The notes under the pieces are model-generated. The model searched no databases. It was not told where the DNA came from and was given only the letters and a program-made list of their open reading frames with translations. 60,000 nt of DNA from Nymphaea colorata (lineage: Eukaryota > Streptophyta > Magnoliopsida > Nymphaeales > Nymphaeaceae), in NCBI RefSeq assembly GCF_008831285.2, contig NC_045149.1, positions 22,762,535 to 22,822,534 on the forward strand, given 5' to 3'. The first letter of the stretch is position 1. Every line of letters starts with the position of its first letter. The position numbers and the translations under genes were made by a program. Shown here piece after piece: positions 27,001 to 35,029 of the stretch.

Positions 27001-30000
27001 CCATTTCATTAGCAGCTATCAGTAGTTCATCTCTTCCTCGAGCCATGGCAACATCTAGCTGGACATCAAGGGCCTTGGGGCTAGACTGAATGCCATCTTG
27101 CAATCATCCCTTCAGTGTAAGCTGCAAGGAGTGAATGGCATCGAGCTCAATATCTTTGCAGGGAAGGCTCCTTCACTCAACTCCCTTACGGAAAGCTTTA
27201 TGATCTTTGTGATGTTTCCGTTTCCTTCTGAATGTATTCAGCTCCATCCTGCTGCCATGGGGGCTTCCAAGGTTGCCTCACTCGCCCTGCGTGCCTACAA
27301 AAAACAGAGGCCAGGGCAATGCAGTGCTCTGTTGGTGTTTGCTCCTCCTTGCAAGTAGTGAATTCCACTAGTTCTCCCTTCCAGCATGATGGCTCAAACA
27401 AAACCTTAGGAGAGTTGTGCATACCTCAGTTTTTTGATGATGGTGTCATTATGGGGTGGTCGAACCAACTCCCCAAAGCCTTAGGTGCCTCAAACAGAAA
27501 TCAGAATGGAAGGGCGAATTTGACAGGAAAAGCAACCCTTTCAATGGCGACATCTCTGATCAGAAGAGCAACCTTCTGTGCAGCTTGCATGTTGATGTGC
27601 TCCTCCTCCACCGCTCCTTGCACATGGTTTGCCAGAGCTATTGTTGACTTCCCCTCCCCTTCTGAGAAGTTCAGTTTAGTCGAGAGCAAGTTCACATTCA
27701 TTTTTGTTATTTGGTGGTCGATCATGTCGTCTAAAGATCAAATGCACAGATCAAGAATACCTGCAGGTCATTCTTCATATGCGGCTTCCCCGCAATTGAA
27801 TGCACCTTGATCCTTGGCTTTTATAGTCGAATATTTCTGGGTAGTAGAAATAACCAGTTGGGGCTTTGTCCAGAGGGCGACAATCATCTTCGCCATAGCA
27901 GTGGAGTTCTACTTCCCATTGGTTGGTGAGGCTAACCCTAACCTGATCCCACGATGGTTTCCACACTCGGCTTTTGTGCCCTATTATGCCCATTTCAGTG
28001 GTCGCATTCTGGAGAATCTTCCATTCAATACTGGGGAAGATGGTGCAGAGGAAGTCAGGGTCGAAGATCTCGCCCGTCATGGCACCCCTTCCTCCTTCAG
28101 CCTCAAGGAAAAATAGACGACCATTCCTTCATGTTGGGGTTGGAGCAGCAGGCCGTCTTCAATAGATATGGTCACCCCCTTGAGCCTCCACTTCAGGGAG
28201 AACTCAGCATACCCATTTCCATCACCCCTGCTGTTCTGTGTTCGCACCAGATGTAACTCGACCATTGTCTCTACATTCTTTTTGTTCCCATGAATGAGTG
28301 CATCACTCCTGAACTGGCTTTCGACCCAATCCCTGAAACCTCTTCTTCTTCAACCATATCGTCTGGAAGTGCTAAGGTGTCATCTTCTTCACAACAATCT
28401 GATTGAATTGTCAACAACTTACCAATAGAAGTGTGTGCAGGCATGTCTGGAGTATGAATTTCTGTTATCAGCATCAGTCAGTATCAGGCTGGTTTGATGT
28501 TTCTCATTCTATTAGACTTTCTAATCGTTTTAGATTAATTTGTATTTTTCTTAAGCATAGGAACTGATAAGTAGAATGTTCTACCCAGATGCAATACAGC
28601 TCGATCCTGTCCATTGTCTAAGACTCTAATATAATTCTCTTCTCCACAAAATAGCAGTACCCAACTACATTATACAAGTGGATTTTAGAAAAATGAATTG
28701 AACATCAAACCCTTCACAGAACTTTAATGCTACATCCATCAAAATAAATCAAAACAAAGACAGATACACAGACACATAAAAGCATACATACAGAAGGACA
28801 TCAAACTCTCAGCCTTTTACTAAGGACATAAAAAGGTAAACATGATATACCTGGTGTCCCCAGGCAGCCTCAACCAAGTGTGTGCCATACTCTTCAAGCA
28901 TGTCATAAAGAAGAAGAAATGCCCTCCACCTTTGTTGGCCAGTACAACATAGTTCAATTGAACTATTTGTCAGTCCCACTCCTAAAGATTTTGCTTCTTC
29001 GTGAGCCCATTTTTCTCTTCTTGTCATGGTACAAGTAGTTGAACTTCCACCATTCGAAGTAGTGATTAAATTTTGACATGCTGGCTTAGATTGAGAGAGG
29101 AAAGTTTTGTTATCATAATCAATTTTGCTGACAGAATTTGAGTAGCTAGATACCACTAATTTCAAAACATACAAGGCTTGCTTTCTTGTTGGTGCTTCAC
29201 TATCAACCTAGAAGTTAAAGTGAATGCAACAAATTCAGATTTCAGAACAATTACGATGTAGAAAATTCTAGATAAGCCATGCTGAGATACAACTTTTAAA
29301 CTATCATCCTACCAATCCACTTCGTGTTTCTTCCCAAAATCTTTGGTCTGCTCGGAGATCAAATTCTTCCCCATTACCACTGGTGGATAAGACTTTACAT
29401 CCTCCTTTAGGAATAAAGGAATCAAAATAAAGAGACAAAATAAGATATGCATCATATTTCTCTTTGGATCCAGCAGAAAACAATGTCTTACAACATTCCC
29501 AAACTTCCCTACAAAAGTCCAACCTACAAAATGAAAAGTATAAATTTACATTTAAACATACAATAGAAACTAAGATGATACTATGGCAGGTATACTATGG
29601 AAACAAAGCAGATACATTATGTAATCAAGTGTGCTCTCTACGCACCTGGAGCTGATATATTTTCCATTATGTAAGGTAAACTGGACAGAGATATAAACAT
29701 CATATGCTTCAAGAATTGCAGGAAACAGAACCCGAATAGCACAAGACCGCATATCAGAATCTTGAGAAAGCATTTCTATAGTCATATTAGAAAGAATCAG
29801 GAGCATCTGTTTGGAAATAATCTCTGGTGAGTTATGAGCCAGTTTCAATGTTTCTGATATTACATCCAGTTGACAGCAATTGGTAGCAGCAGCTAACATT
29901 GATGACAAGGCATGGCAGGCAATTGGGATAGGCAAATATCCAGACGAACTTTTGATATGGTGTTGTTGCTTGTCAAGGTCATTTTCCGTGGCAATTGAAT

Positions 30001-31651
30001 GGTCACTCCAGTCCCAGTCTGCTAGTTTGATGCTTTCAAGACTTAACTTTAAAGAACTTAAGCAGTAAGGTGTCAAAGTTGCCATCACAACTCTCCAATT
30101 ATTACCAGCACTTGCGTTGTTGCATAATAGTTCCATAACCTGGAGAAAAAAAAACATATCACAGACACAAGCAACAATTATAGTATTAGAAGTGCAGCCA
30201 TCGTAACCATAACAACATAAATTTCAAGTGCATAAAACCATTTCACCTGATTGACCAATATGAAGTCATTAGGATTTATCATCTTCAAAACTGGAACAAA
30301 TGCCATGCAGATAAAGGAATGAAGAGTTTTCTGCCTAGCCCCTGTAACAAATTATCATGATGGAACTTAAATGAACTCTTGTATCTGAAATAAGCCTCTT
30401 TTGCATATACAGCTTAAGTATGGATCACATATGCACAAAGCAGTATGCAGTATTTTGTCATCATGAGTTTAACGAGTGCTCCTAACAAGAACATGTAACC
30501 ACACCATTTAAATCTTCAGATGGCTTTTAGGAACCATGTATGGTTATGCAAAAATTATGTCACATAGGTATAGGTATGGGTGCCGGTATAGATACGGGTT
30601 CAGACTATTTCCAGAAAAACTTGGGTACAGGTATATATATATGTATCTATGTGTATATACCAATGTTATCTATATCGTACGATACGGACGCGTATCGTAC
30701 GATACGTACCGTATGGGTCGTGAAAACCTATACGCGACGCAATAGATACTCGATACGCGTCCATATCGTACACGTATCGCACGTATCGTGCGATACGATG
30801 GCCGTATCGTACAATACGTGCGATACTCCCCCGTATCGCACGATACGGGGGGAAAATTACAAAGGGGCCCGACGGCCCCCTTTTTTACGCCTTGTTTTAA
30901 AACAGACGCTCCTCTTTCTCTTTTCTTGTTTGTAAACGCTACAAGAGACGTGGGAGGGAGAGATTTTCTCCATTTGCATCAAGTTTTGCCGGTGAAGAAG
31001 TTTTCTTTCTCGTTGTGGGGAGTCTAGGGACGGTGGGAAGCTTGGAGAAAGAGGGTTTTTTTGGATTCTAACAACAAGAAGGTAAGAAATAACTCACTTT
31101 CGCCATCGAATCGTTCATTTCTTTTATTTCCTACATTTATTTGTATGTTTTTACTTGTTTTGTGAAGATATAATGTCGGATCCTGCATGGAAGTGGTGTG
31201 AAAGGGTGAATCCCAAAGATAGGTTAAAAGTTAAGTACAATTATTGTAAGCAAATCATATCAGGAGGGATCTCTCACTTTAAACACCATATAGCTGGTAC
31301 ACATAGCGATGAATGATGAATGTTGTTCATAGTTCATACTTCATACTTCATAATCATATACATGAATGATGAATGTTGAGTGGTGTGTTGTTCATAGTTC
31401 ATAGTTCATAGTTCATACTTCATAATCATATACATGAATGATGAATGTTCCTTTTTTTCTTGATTTTTTCTGATTTTTACTTGTTTTTATGGATTTTTTT
31501 TGGAATTTTTATGATTTTTTGAAATTTTTTATGATTTTTTAATATTTTTTAAAAATTAAAAAATTAATTTTACGATACATTACGATACGGCGTATAGGTC
31601 GGCCCGACCGATACGCGATACGCTACGCCAGTGATAACATTGGTGTATATA

Positions 31652-31712
<61 letters not shown>

Positions 31713-34060
31713 CAAACAAAATAATTCAAACAAACAAAATAACATATTCAGGATTCAAAACTTACAACTTGTAAAGAAGAAACTATTGAACAAAATATGA
31801 GAATAACATACTAAAAATCCAAAATATATTAGCATTAAACTCTGATGTAGAGTCATATAACTTATATTAATAATATTCATTATTTGAAAGTTGAAACACA
31901 TCTTTGTATGCGTTTACTGAGTATAAATGATGTAAAAAAACTGAAACCCTAAATTTTAGACAGGAAATTACTCGTTCAACTTTGACCGAACGGTCTCGAG
32001 TACATTGACAGTATCCAGTACTGTTTGACTGGTACCCCATGCCACACCCAGGACCGTACCAGTGCTGGTGTCCCACCCGACCGCTACGGGTACACTGCCT
32101 CCACAGTAGTACCCATATGATAATGTGTAAAAATATACTCTACTTTAGAGTGTGAAAGACCACTGAGAAGTGGGAACATAAATTTTGAACTTTACTTCCT
32201 TGAGTCACAGAATCAAAAAGGCAAAAGCTCAAAAAATACCATGGTGAGTCGTCAGTACAAGTACTGGTCAGGAACCTGTTGAAAATTCATGGCTATATTC
32301 TCTATCTTACAGAGGTGCACTCCGCATAAGGAAGCATATCACTAATTCGCTGAGAAAATTTGACACTCAGAAAAATTCATGCATTATTACCTTTCTTCTT
32401 GTGCAGAAGTTTCAGTTTGAATTGCTTTTAGAAGCATCATCTACCAAAAGGATTCACATTTACTGGACAACAGAATGCTCGATATTTCATAAAGTGAAAC
32501 AAAAAAGCCAATTGTAGAAGACCAAAAAATCATGTGAAGACTCTTTTCCTGTATTGAACATGCTATGGTTCAAATGCATCTAAAGTGTTTCAAAGAGCAC
32601 CTTTTATATAAAGAAAAAAAAATGATCTCGATACTCTATAAACCCACAAAGGGACTCGGTTATGCATATACCTCCAGTTATTACTGCTCAATGGATTGTT
32701 TAGAGATGTTCACAACGTCTTAGCCAATATGGTGATCATGTTCAAATGTTCCGACTCTTTGTGATCACTGTAGCCATCCAACCAACTCCAAGTGTGTATC
32801 TTCTATACGGCTAAGAAAACATCAGCAAATAGAAAATTCACCTACCTAACTTCTGCAAGTGTAGAAGCCCGCCAATGAATGACAAAATTCGCCCACAGTT
32901 AGAAGCACTCAGTGTAGAATACTCCAGCATGTGCTCCTGGGCCAAAATGAAAACAATAAGCAAATTGATGAAGCATGCGAACCAAGTGCTATGAATAAAC
33001 TTGTGTTTATCTATACCATGAACTTGAAAACATGAGAAATTAATACTCATTGTGAAAGAAGGGTTCCACTTCGCAACATCAATTCTGCCAGAAACCACAA
33101 TGAGTTCATTGATCGTTCCATTACACTTGACATCATGATTTTTCCAGCAAGAATGGCTAATTTGGATATGCATTGTCCTATCACAATATAGCCATGGAGA
33201 TCGCTGTAACTCTAAAGGAGGAAAGATGAGGCGCATTATGAAAAAGGGATCAAGCGAGAGAGGATGAACGCTGCCAAGATGGCAAAACTTCTGGTTCCGG
33301 TAAACTGTGGTAGGATAACGGATCAAGGACGATCGATGCACAGTGCAGTAGACTGGAAAAGAAGACCGTCGGAACACCGAAAGGCACTGTTCAATCAGGA
33401 GATGGATCACAAGTGTCCGGATAATACTCGCAGTTTTTAAAGAGAGGATTGAGTTGCCGTCCAGTCCTATCAAAGTTTATTCGTTTGAATTCGAATCTTC
33501 ATCCGAAAATCTGAAATTTTGGGTGGTAACTTGATATGTCGTATCATGCAACTTTTTCCAGTATCATGGAACCCAGTAAGCTAGTAAATGAATTGGATAT
33601 GGATCACTTGAATACATTATGAGTTGGATTCAAGTTAACTTTTTCACAGTTGTTCATCTAATCCTAAACACAGAAGCTGGCAGGCGTAAAATCTCCAATT
33701 AATTTGATATGGCATCATGAAATGGGAGGAGCACCATAAAACTGGTGGTTGGAGTACGTTGCGGATAGATGCAAGAAAGAGATATAATGATTAACAGTGA
33801 ACACAGCCAGGATTGCCTGAATGTGCGTGTGTGCAGCATAAACAATGGCGATCGGGAAAACGGAAGCACGATAGTTGTACCTTCAATATATCTGGAAAGG
33901 CATCGAGGATGGAAGCAAAGAGCCGGGACGAAGAGAGACCGGTGGTCGCGAGAACGCAGTCGATGATGGACGGGACAGCGTCCGAAGGGACGATCTTGAT
34001 GCTTCTAAGGAGCGCCTCTATGACCTCTGGCCGCACGCTGTCATCGACGGGCGCCGCCAT
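1226..34060 (-). CDS. TARBP1/Trm3-like SpoU-family methyltransferase, N-terminal 1,070 codons (16 exons; 3' part outside window)
   Basis: Exons in coding order: 34060-33881, 32936-32846, 30341-30247, 30139-29646, 29523-29313, 29207-28851, 24938-24785, 24677-24540, 20643-20571, 19668-19394, 19304-19191, 12485-12241, 9219-8971, 4283-4128, 1709-1575, 1468-1226. All 15 joins use GT-AG sites and keep one frame, giving exactly 1,070 codons. I see leucine-rich helical (ARM/HEAT-like) segments such as KESFGRAGLMALATCIASFA, DMLEEYGTHLVEAAWGHQ and GKLGGPSQRRLP, which I recognise from memory in the roughly 1,850-residue plant family that includes Arabidopsis At4g17610. Known for the family: a C-terminal SpoU (SPOUT) domain; animal TARBP1 and yeast Trm3 make the 2'-O-methyl group at G18 of tRNAs. 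That domain is not in this window, so the activity is inferred. The start chosen is the ATG at 34060; the frame stays open upstream to another ATG at 34201. No further exon was found below 1226. Identity is fairly sure; exact junctions need transcript support. Confidence 0.8.
1710..4127 (-). other. Intron 14 of the SpoU-family gene
   Basis: It holds a (TA)n run near 1928-1951, a strongly asymmetric CT-rich stretch at about 2060-2160, and very AT-rich DNA around 2880-3130. No coding exon or named transposon was recognised. Confidence 0.5.
4264..4383. repeat. Tandem duplication covering the 3' splice site of exon 14
   Basis: Two near-identical copies, about 4264-4314 and 4332-4383, are offset by 69 bases. 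Each carries the polypyrimidine tract, the AG acceptor and the first bases of exon 14 of the minus-strand SpoU-family gene. The copy next to the exon body (AG just above 4283) gives the conserved reading EKLVLFARSA. The upstream copy reads GAG GAA CTT and meets a TAG stop after eleven codons, so it cannot be the productive site. Confidence 0.75.
5800..7400. mobile_element. Possible decayed LTR-retrotransposon segment (GC-rich block)
   Basis: A GC-rich island with short open frames sits in an AT-rich intron. Phrases such as the run near 7180 resemble the ends of plant gypsy-type LTRs, but I found no paired repeat, primer-binding site or polyprotein motif. The short frames at 5965-6484 match no family I know. 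This is a compositional call only. Confidence 0.25.
6570..6607 (+). repeat. (CT)n microsatellite
   Basis: About nineteen CT dinucleotides in a row, at the edge of the GC-rich block in intron 13. Confidence 0.9.
9220..12240 (-). other. Intron 12 of the SpoU-family gene
   Basis: The intron contains the TRIM element at 10217-10723, flanked by AT-rich DNA. Two diverged direct copies of about 85 bases lie at roughly 11505-11590 and 11950-12035. Between them is a T-rich stretch beginning TGTTAGAAATC at about 11633 that could be an old solo LTR but has no confirmed end. Confidence 0.5.
10217..10723 (+). mobile_element. TRIM retrotransposon (two short LTRs, 5-bp target duplication)
   Basis: Two direct repeats, 10217-10408 and 10486-10723, begin TGTAA(C/T)A and end TTACA, the TG...CA ends of an LTR. 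Between them lie only 77 bases, starting GTAGTATCAAAGC directly after the first repeat. This is close to the initiator-methionine tRNA primer-binding motif TGGTATCAGAGC. The element is flanked by the identical five bases ATTTT at 10212-10216 and 10724-10728. With no room for gag or pol it fits a terminal-repeat retrotransposon in miniature, mobilised in trans. The second LTR is longer because a segment with the 'ccatcaaac-aggggg' phrase is repeated within it. The LTRs are clearly diverged, so the insertion is not recent. Confidence 0.85.
12810..13458 (-). mobile_element. Degraded hAT-like element, copy 2 of the GTACGATAC-rich family
   Basis: Read on the minus strand, this segment follows the same order as the better-preserved element at 30660-31643. 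It has a subterminal cluster of short palindromic GTATCGTA-type motifs, then a block with TTTTAAAACAG...CTCCTC...TTTGTAAAC-like sequence, then an AT-rich part, and finally a GTATAGGTTGACCCGATCGATA block before the end. Its ends CCAATGTTGT and GATAACACTG are mutated versions of the other copy's perfect inverted repeat. No transposase reading remains. Confidence 0.6.
14220..15440 (-). pseudogene. Ty1/copia polyprotein remnant (reverse transcriptase to RNase H end)
   Basis: Minus-strand readings recover copia landmarks in order, broken by stops and frameshifts. A YGL-type motif lies near 15350 and a VDDMII catalytic box of reverse transcriptase near 15210. A LRKLKYFLKVE segment near 15130 resembles the usual LGxLKYFLGIEV, followed by a TPTLIPRKL stretch near 15020. 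Near 14290 is MFTKGE, like the ADIFTK motif at the end of copia RNase H. The middle of RNase H is not recognisable. It is a dead relic inside intron 11. Confidence 0.65.
15790..16320 (+). pseudogene. Ty1/copia RNase H remnant
   Basis: Plus-strand readings show, in order, ILRCLKSYPRKRLLFRQNSS and FDVIAYPNANYT near 15825-15910, KKQTVVVARSSVEA near 15990, then VATCIANNVVFHEG near 16125 and DHVAHVLTKLIAS near 16245. These match the copia order ARRILRYLK, KKQTVVARSSAEAEYRA, AxxIAxNPVFHERTKHI and DQLADIFTK. The reading is broken by stops (for example right after SSVEA) and small shifts. It runs opposite to the copia remnant at 14.2-15.4 kb, so two separate insertions are likely. Confidence 0.75.
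16310..17655. mobile_element. 'ACTCG' repeat element (nonautonomous transposon-like)
   Basis: Both ends are rich in short ACTCGGC/GCCGAGT motifs in direct and inverted order (16320-16440 and 17420-17645); the interior is ordinary AT-rich DNA. The right arm has a close relative at 46420-46660. It begins where the plus-strand copia RNase H reading ends, so it probably inserted into that element. No transposase was recognised and no target duplication could be fixed. Confidence 0.5.
17780..18262. mobile_element. Second 'ACTCG/ACGGCGAG' repeat element
   Basis: The left side (gttttaaacggcgagg) and right side (gagttactgggttttaaaac) form a rough inverted pair around an AT-rich core, with GCCGAGTCATGAGTC-like motifs near the right end. 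It lies just before the probable copia polypurine tract and LTR. Boundaries are approximate. Confidence 0.4.
18311..18582 (+). mobile_element. Probable 3' LTR of the plus-strand copia element
   Basis: The segment opens TGTCGAAAG and closes CAGTAACA (TG...CA). It is preceded at 18298-18310 by the purine run cagcttggggagag, which matches the polypurine tract normally found just before a copia 3' LTR. Orientation agrees with the RNase H remnant at 15.8-16.3 kb. No 5' LTR partner was found in the window. Confidence 0.5.
19669..20570 (-). other. Intron 9 of the SpoU-family gene, with a direct duplication
   Basis: A segment containing ATTGATGTCAAA, GTGTACCAAACATGG and TAAACAGCCAAA occurs twice, at about 20244-20283 and 20311-20350, differing by one base in an A run. 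The rest is AT-rich with no recognised element. Confidence 0.6.
21760..22510 (+). mobile_element. Degraded hAT-like element, copy 3 of the GTACGATAC-rich family
   Basis: It starts with ATCGTATGATACGG and TCGTACGATATG motifs. Next comes a GGGCCCTTTTC block, then an AT-rich tail with TGATTTTTC runs, and it closes with TTAAAAAATAATTTTATGATACAGG. The same order is seen in the element at 30660-31643. Terminal inverted repeats and target duplication can no longer be made out, and no protein reading survives. Confidence 0.5.
24058..24092. repeat. (TA)n microsatellite
   Basis: An uninterrupted TA run inside intron 8; similar runs occur near 31645-31712, 35355-35398 and 57357-57393. Confidence 0.9.
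25770..25984 (-). mobile_element. Gypsy-type 3' LTR
   Basis: On the minus strand this 215-base unit opens TGTTAGTAG and closes GCTAACA, so its ends are mutual inverted repeats of TGTTAG. It carries a TATA box (ctataaatagg, at about 25917-25929). It is preceded by a long G-run polypurine tract at about 25990-26015. Just before that tract, the reading HLEGKVFFKRGGG resembles the HLEDKV...EGG end of plant Ty3/gypsy pol. I found no matching 5' LTR in the window, so the element is truncated or a partial insertion. Confidence 0.65.
26300..27360 (-). pseudogene. Decayed phytochrome-like fragment (end of PHY domain, first PAS, histidine-kinase-related part)
   Basis: Minus-strand readings in several frames give phytochrome landmarks in the right order. 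DIELDAIHSLQLTLKG is at about 27135-27090 and RGRDELLIAANEMVRLIKTA at about 27035-26975. ELTGLAGEN, out of frame, is near 26910, and ILVVNACLLKDLKEDVVGV plus IAQDVTSEKI near 26750-26670. NGIMFTHQLKKD follows near 26590, then QQQLANILDDMDF and LELNTENFNLKEVI near 26490-26405. In functional phytochromes a second PAS domain lies between the 'AQDVT' and 'NGIMF' motifs; here these are only tens of bases apart, so that domain is deleted. Stops and frameshifts make it non-functional. The chromophore-binding GAF region was not recognised upstream. The phytochrome subtype cannot be told. Confidence 0.75.
27430..28480 (-). other. Unassigned open-frame-rich segment upstream of the phytochrome fragment
   Basis: Several open frames of 60-100 codons occur on the minus strand (for example 27775-28080 and 28271-28474) and a 192-codon frame on the plus strand at 27232-27810. 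Base composition is more GC-rich than the flanking intron, as in the phytochrome fragment. I recognise no domain. It could be decayed gag/pol of the gypsy element, more distant phytochrome sequence, or another captured gene. Confidence 0.3.
31173..31316 (+). pseudogene. Truncated BED zinc-finger N-terminus of a hAT transposase
   Basis: A 47-codon open frame contains KYNYCKQIISGGISHFKHHI followed by AGTH. Plant hAT/DUF659 transposase-like proteins typically begin with VKCNYC...GGI.RFKxHLAGT, a C2-H type BED finger. Here the first zinc cysteine of the C-x2-C pair is tyrosine and the frame stops right after the finger. It sits inside the element at 30660-31643, in its plus orientation, and identifies the likely autonomous source family. 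It is not expected to be functional. Confidence 0.65.
31318..31450. repeat. Short tandem repeats within the hAT element
   Basis: A block with GTTCATAGTTCATACTTCAT and CATATACATGAATGATGAATG-like phrases is present twice, and the TTCATAGTTCATAG unit is further expanded in the second copy. It follows directly after the BED-finger remnant. Confidence 0.7.
31645..31712. repeat. (TA)n microsatellite next to the hAT element
   Basis: Nearly pure TA dinucleotides begin at the right target-duplication copy of the element at 30660-31643 and run about 65 bases. Confidence 0.9.
32937..33880 (-). other. Intron 1 of the SpoU-family gene
   Basis: The donor is GAAG|gtacaac at 33880 and the acceptor is ttggcccag|GAGCAC at 32937. 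A 211-codon open frame covers part of it and runs into exon 2, but only its last 30 codons resemble the family; the remainder reads as intron. No repeat was recognised. Confidence 0.6.
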
Positions 34061-34444
34061 CGACTTCGAAGGAACTTGAGGCCGCAGAAAAATCCTGTAG
34101 GTTCTTTGGATAAGTCGCTCGCCGGTCGGTCGGAGTCTCGGAGAGGAGAAAAACCAAGAAGCCGCAGAGAGCCCGCGCGCGCAAGTTTGATTACGCGCCA
34201 ACGAAGGGATTGGGACTTCCGAGCGGGAGGTTGCGTTTTCTATGCCTTCATTCGGATCGGGTTAACTTTTGCTACTGTGTTGTCCAACCCGTACAGCAGA
34301 GGCTACGTTTTCTGCGCATTCAACCGAATCGGGTTGACTTTTGCATGTCTGTGGTCCAACCCGTACCGCAGGTTGGTATCTTCATTCCAACATGACCCTG
34401 CGTTTGACTTGGTTTTGTAAGGTAAGTTAGGTTCAAACCCTCAG

Positions 34445-34996
34445 GCATCGGGTCGGCCCGACACTCAAAACTTGGGCTCGAGCTCGGCTCCACACCTAAA
34501 ACTTTAGCTCGAGCTTGGGTCAGCCCGACACTCGAAACTTGGGCTTGGGCTCGGTTCGATACCTAAAACTTGAGCTTGAGATCTGGTCGGTGCGACACTT
34601 GAAACTTAGGCTTGGACTTCGCTTGACACCTAAAACTTGAGCTCGACCTCGAGCCCAAGTCGGGCTGAGTAACCTTAATTGTCTCAGACCTTTAGTTATT
34701 TTCAAAACTATTTCAAAAAACTCATAATTCAAAACCAAATACCTCATATCCACATAGAACATAAAATAGGTTGGCCCGACACTCGAAACTTGGGTTCGGG
34801 CTCTGCTCGACACCTAAAACTTGAGCTCGGACTCGGATCGGCCTGACACTCGAAATTTGGGTTCAGCTTGACACCTAAAACTTGAGCTGGAGCTCGGACC
34901 CAAATCGGACCGGGTAACCTTAATTGTTTCAGACCTTAAGTTCTTTTCAAAACTATTTCAAAAAACTCGGAATTCAAAACCAAATACCTCATGTCC
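34445..34996. repeat. Two blocks of a ~67-base tandem repeat, each with a shared ~110-base tail
   Basis: Units contain GGCCCGACACTCGAAACTTGG, then GGCTCGG, then GACACCTAAAACTTGAGCTCG. About three copies fill 34445-34660 and two more 34770-34890. Each block is followed by the same tail (GTAACCTTAATTGT ... CAAATACCTCAT) at about 34665-34755 and 34910-34993. The whole block-plus-tail therefore duplicated after the tandem array had formed. No coding potential was seen. Confidence 0.8.
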
Positions 34997-35029
34997 AGAA
35001 TATTATAGATCTCAGGTCGGAAGGGAGCA

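Larger units (their letters stand above)
24939..28850 (-). other. Intron 6 of the SpoU-family gene
   Basis: This intron contains a minus-strand gypsy-type 3' LTR with its polypurine tract, and immediately upstream of it (same strand) a broken phytochrome-like segment. Between 27.43 and 28.48 kb are several medium-length open frames on both strands that I could not assign; they may belong to the same composite insertion. Confidence 0.6.
30660..31643 (+). mobile_element. hAT-type nonautonomous element with intact ends
   Basis: The 984-base unit has perfect 11-base terminal inverted repeats, CCAATGTTATC at 30660-30670 and GATAACATTGG at 31633-31643. It is flanked by the same eight bases TGTATATA at 30652-30659 and 31644-31651; an 8-bp target duplication is typical of hAT transposons. 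The left subterminal 180 bases are packed with CpG-rich palindromes such as CGTATCGTACGATACG, and the right end repeats the theme. Inside is a 47-codon BED-finger-like remnant. The flanks are TA-rich, which makes a chance eight-base match less unlikely, so the duplication is strong but not conclusive. Confidence 0.8.
30342..32845 (-). other. Intron 2 of the SpoU-family gene
   Basis: This intron contains the best-preserved hAT-like element (30660-31643), followed by a (TA)n run. The remaining 31.72-32.84 kb is AT-rich and shows no gene. Confidence 0.6.

Noticed and set aside
32947-33473. A 211-codon minus-strand frame as a separate protein
   Set aside because: Only the last 30 codons (exon 2) fit the family, and the splice acceptor at 32937 explains where homology starts; the rest is intron 1.
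33875-34420. Plus-strand frame of 181 codons opposite exon 1
   Set aside because: It is the mirror of the GC-rich first exon and 5' UTR; the translation is Arg-rich low-complexity sequence with an internal repeat and no domain.
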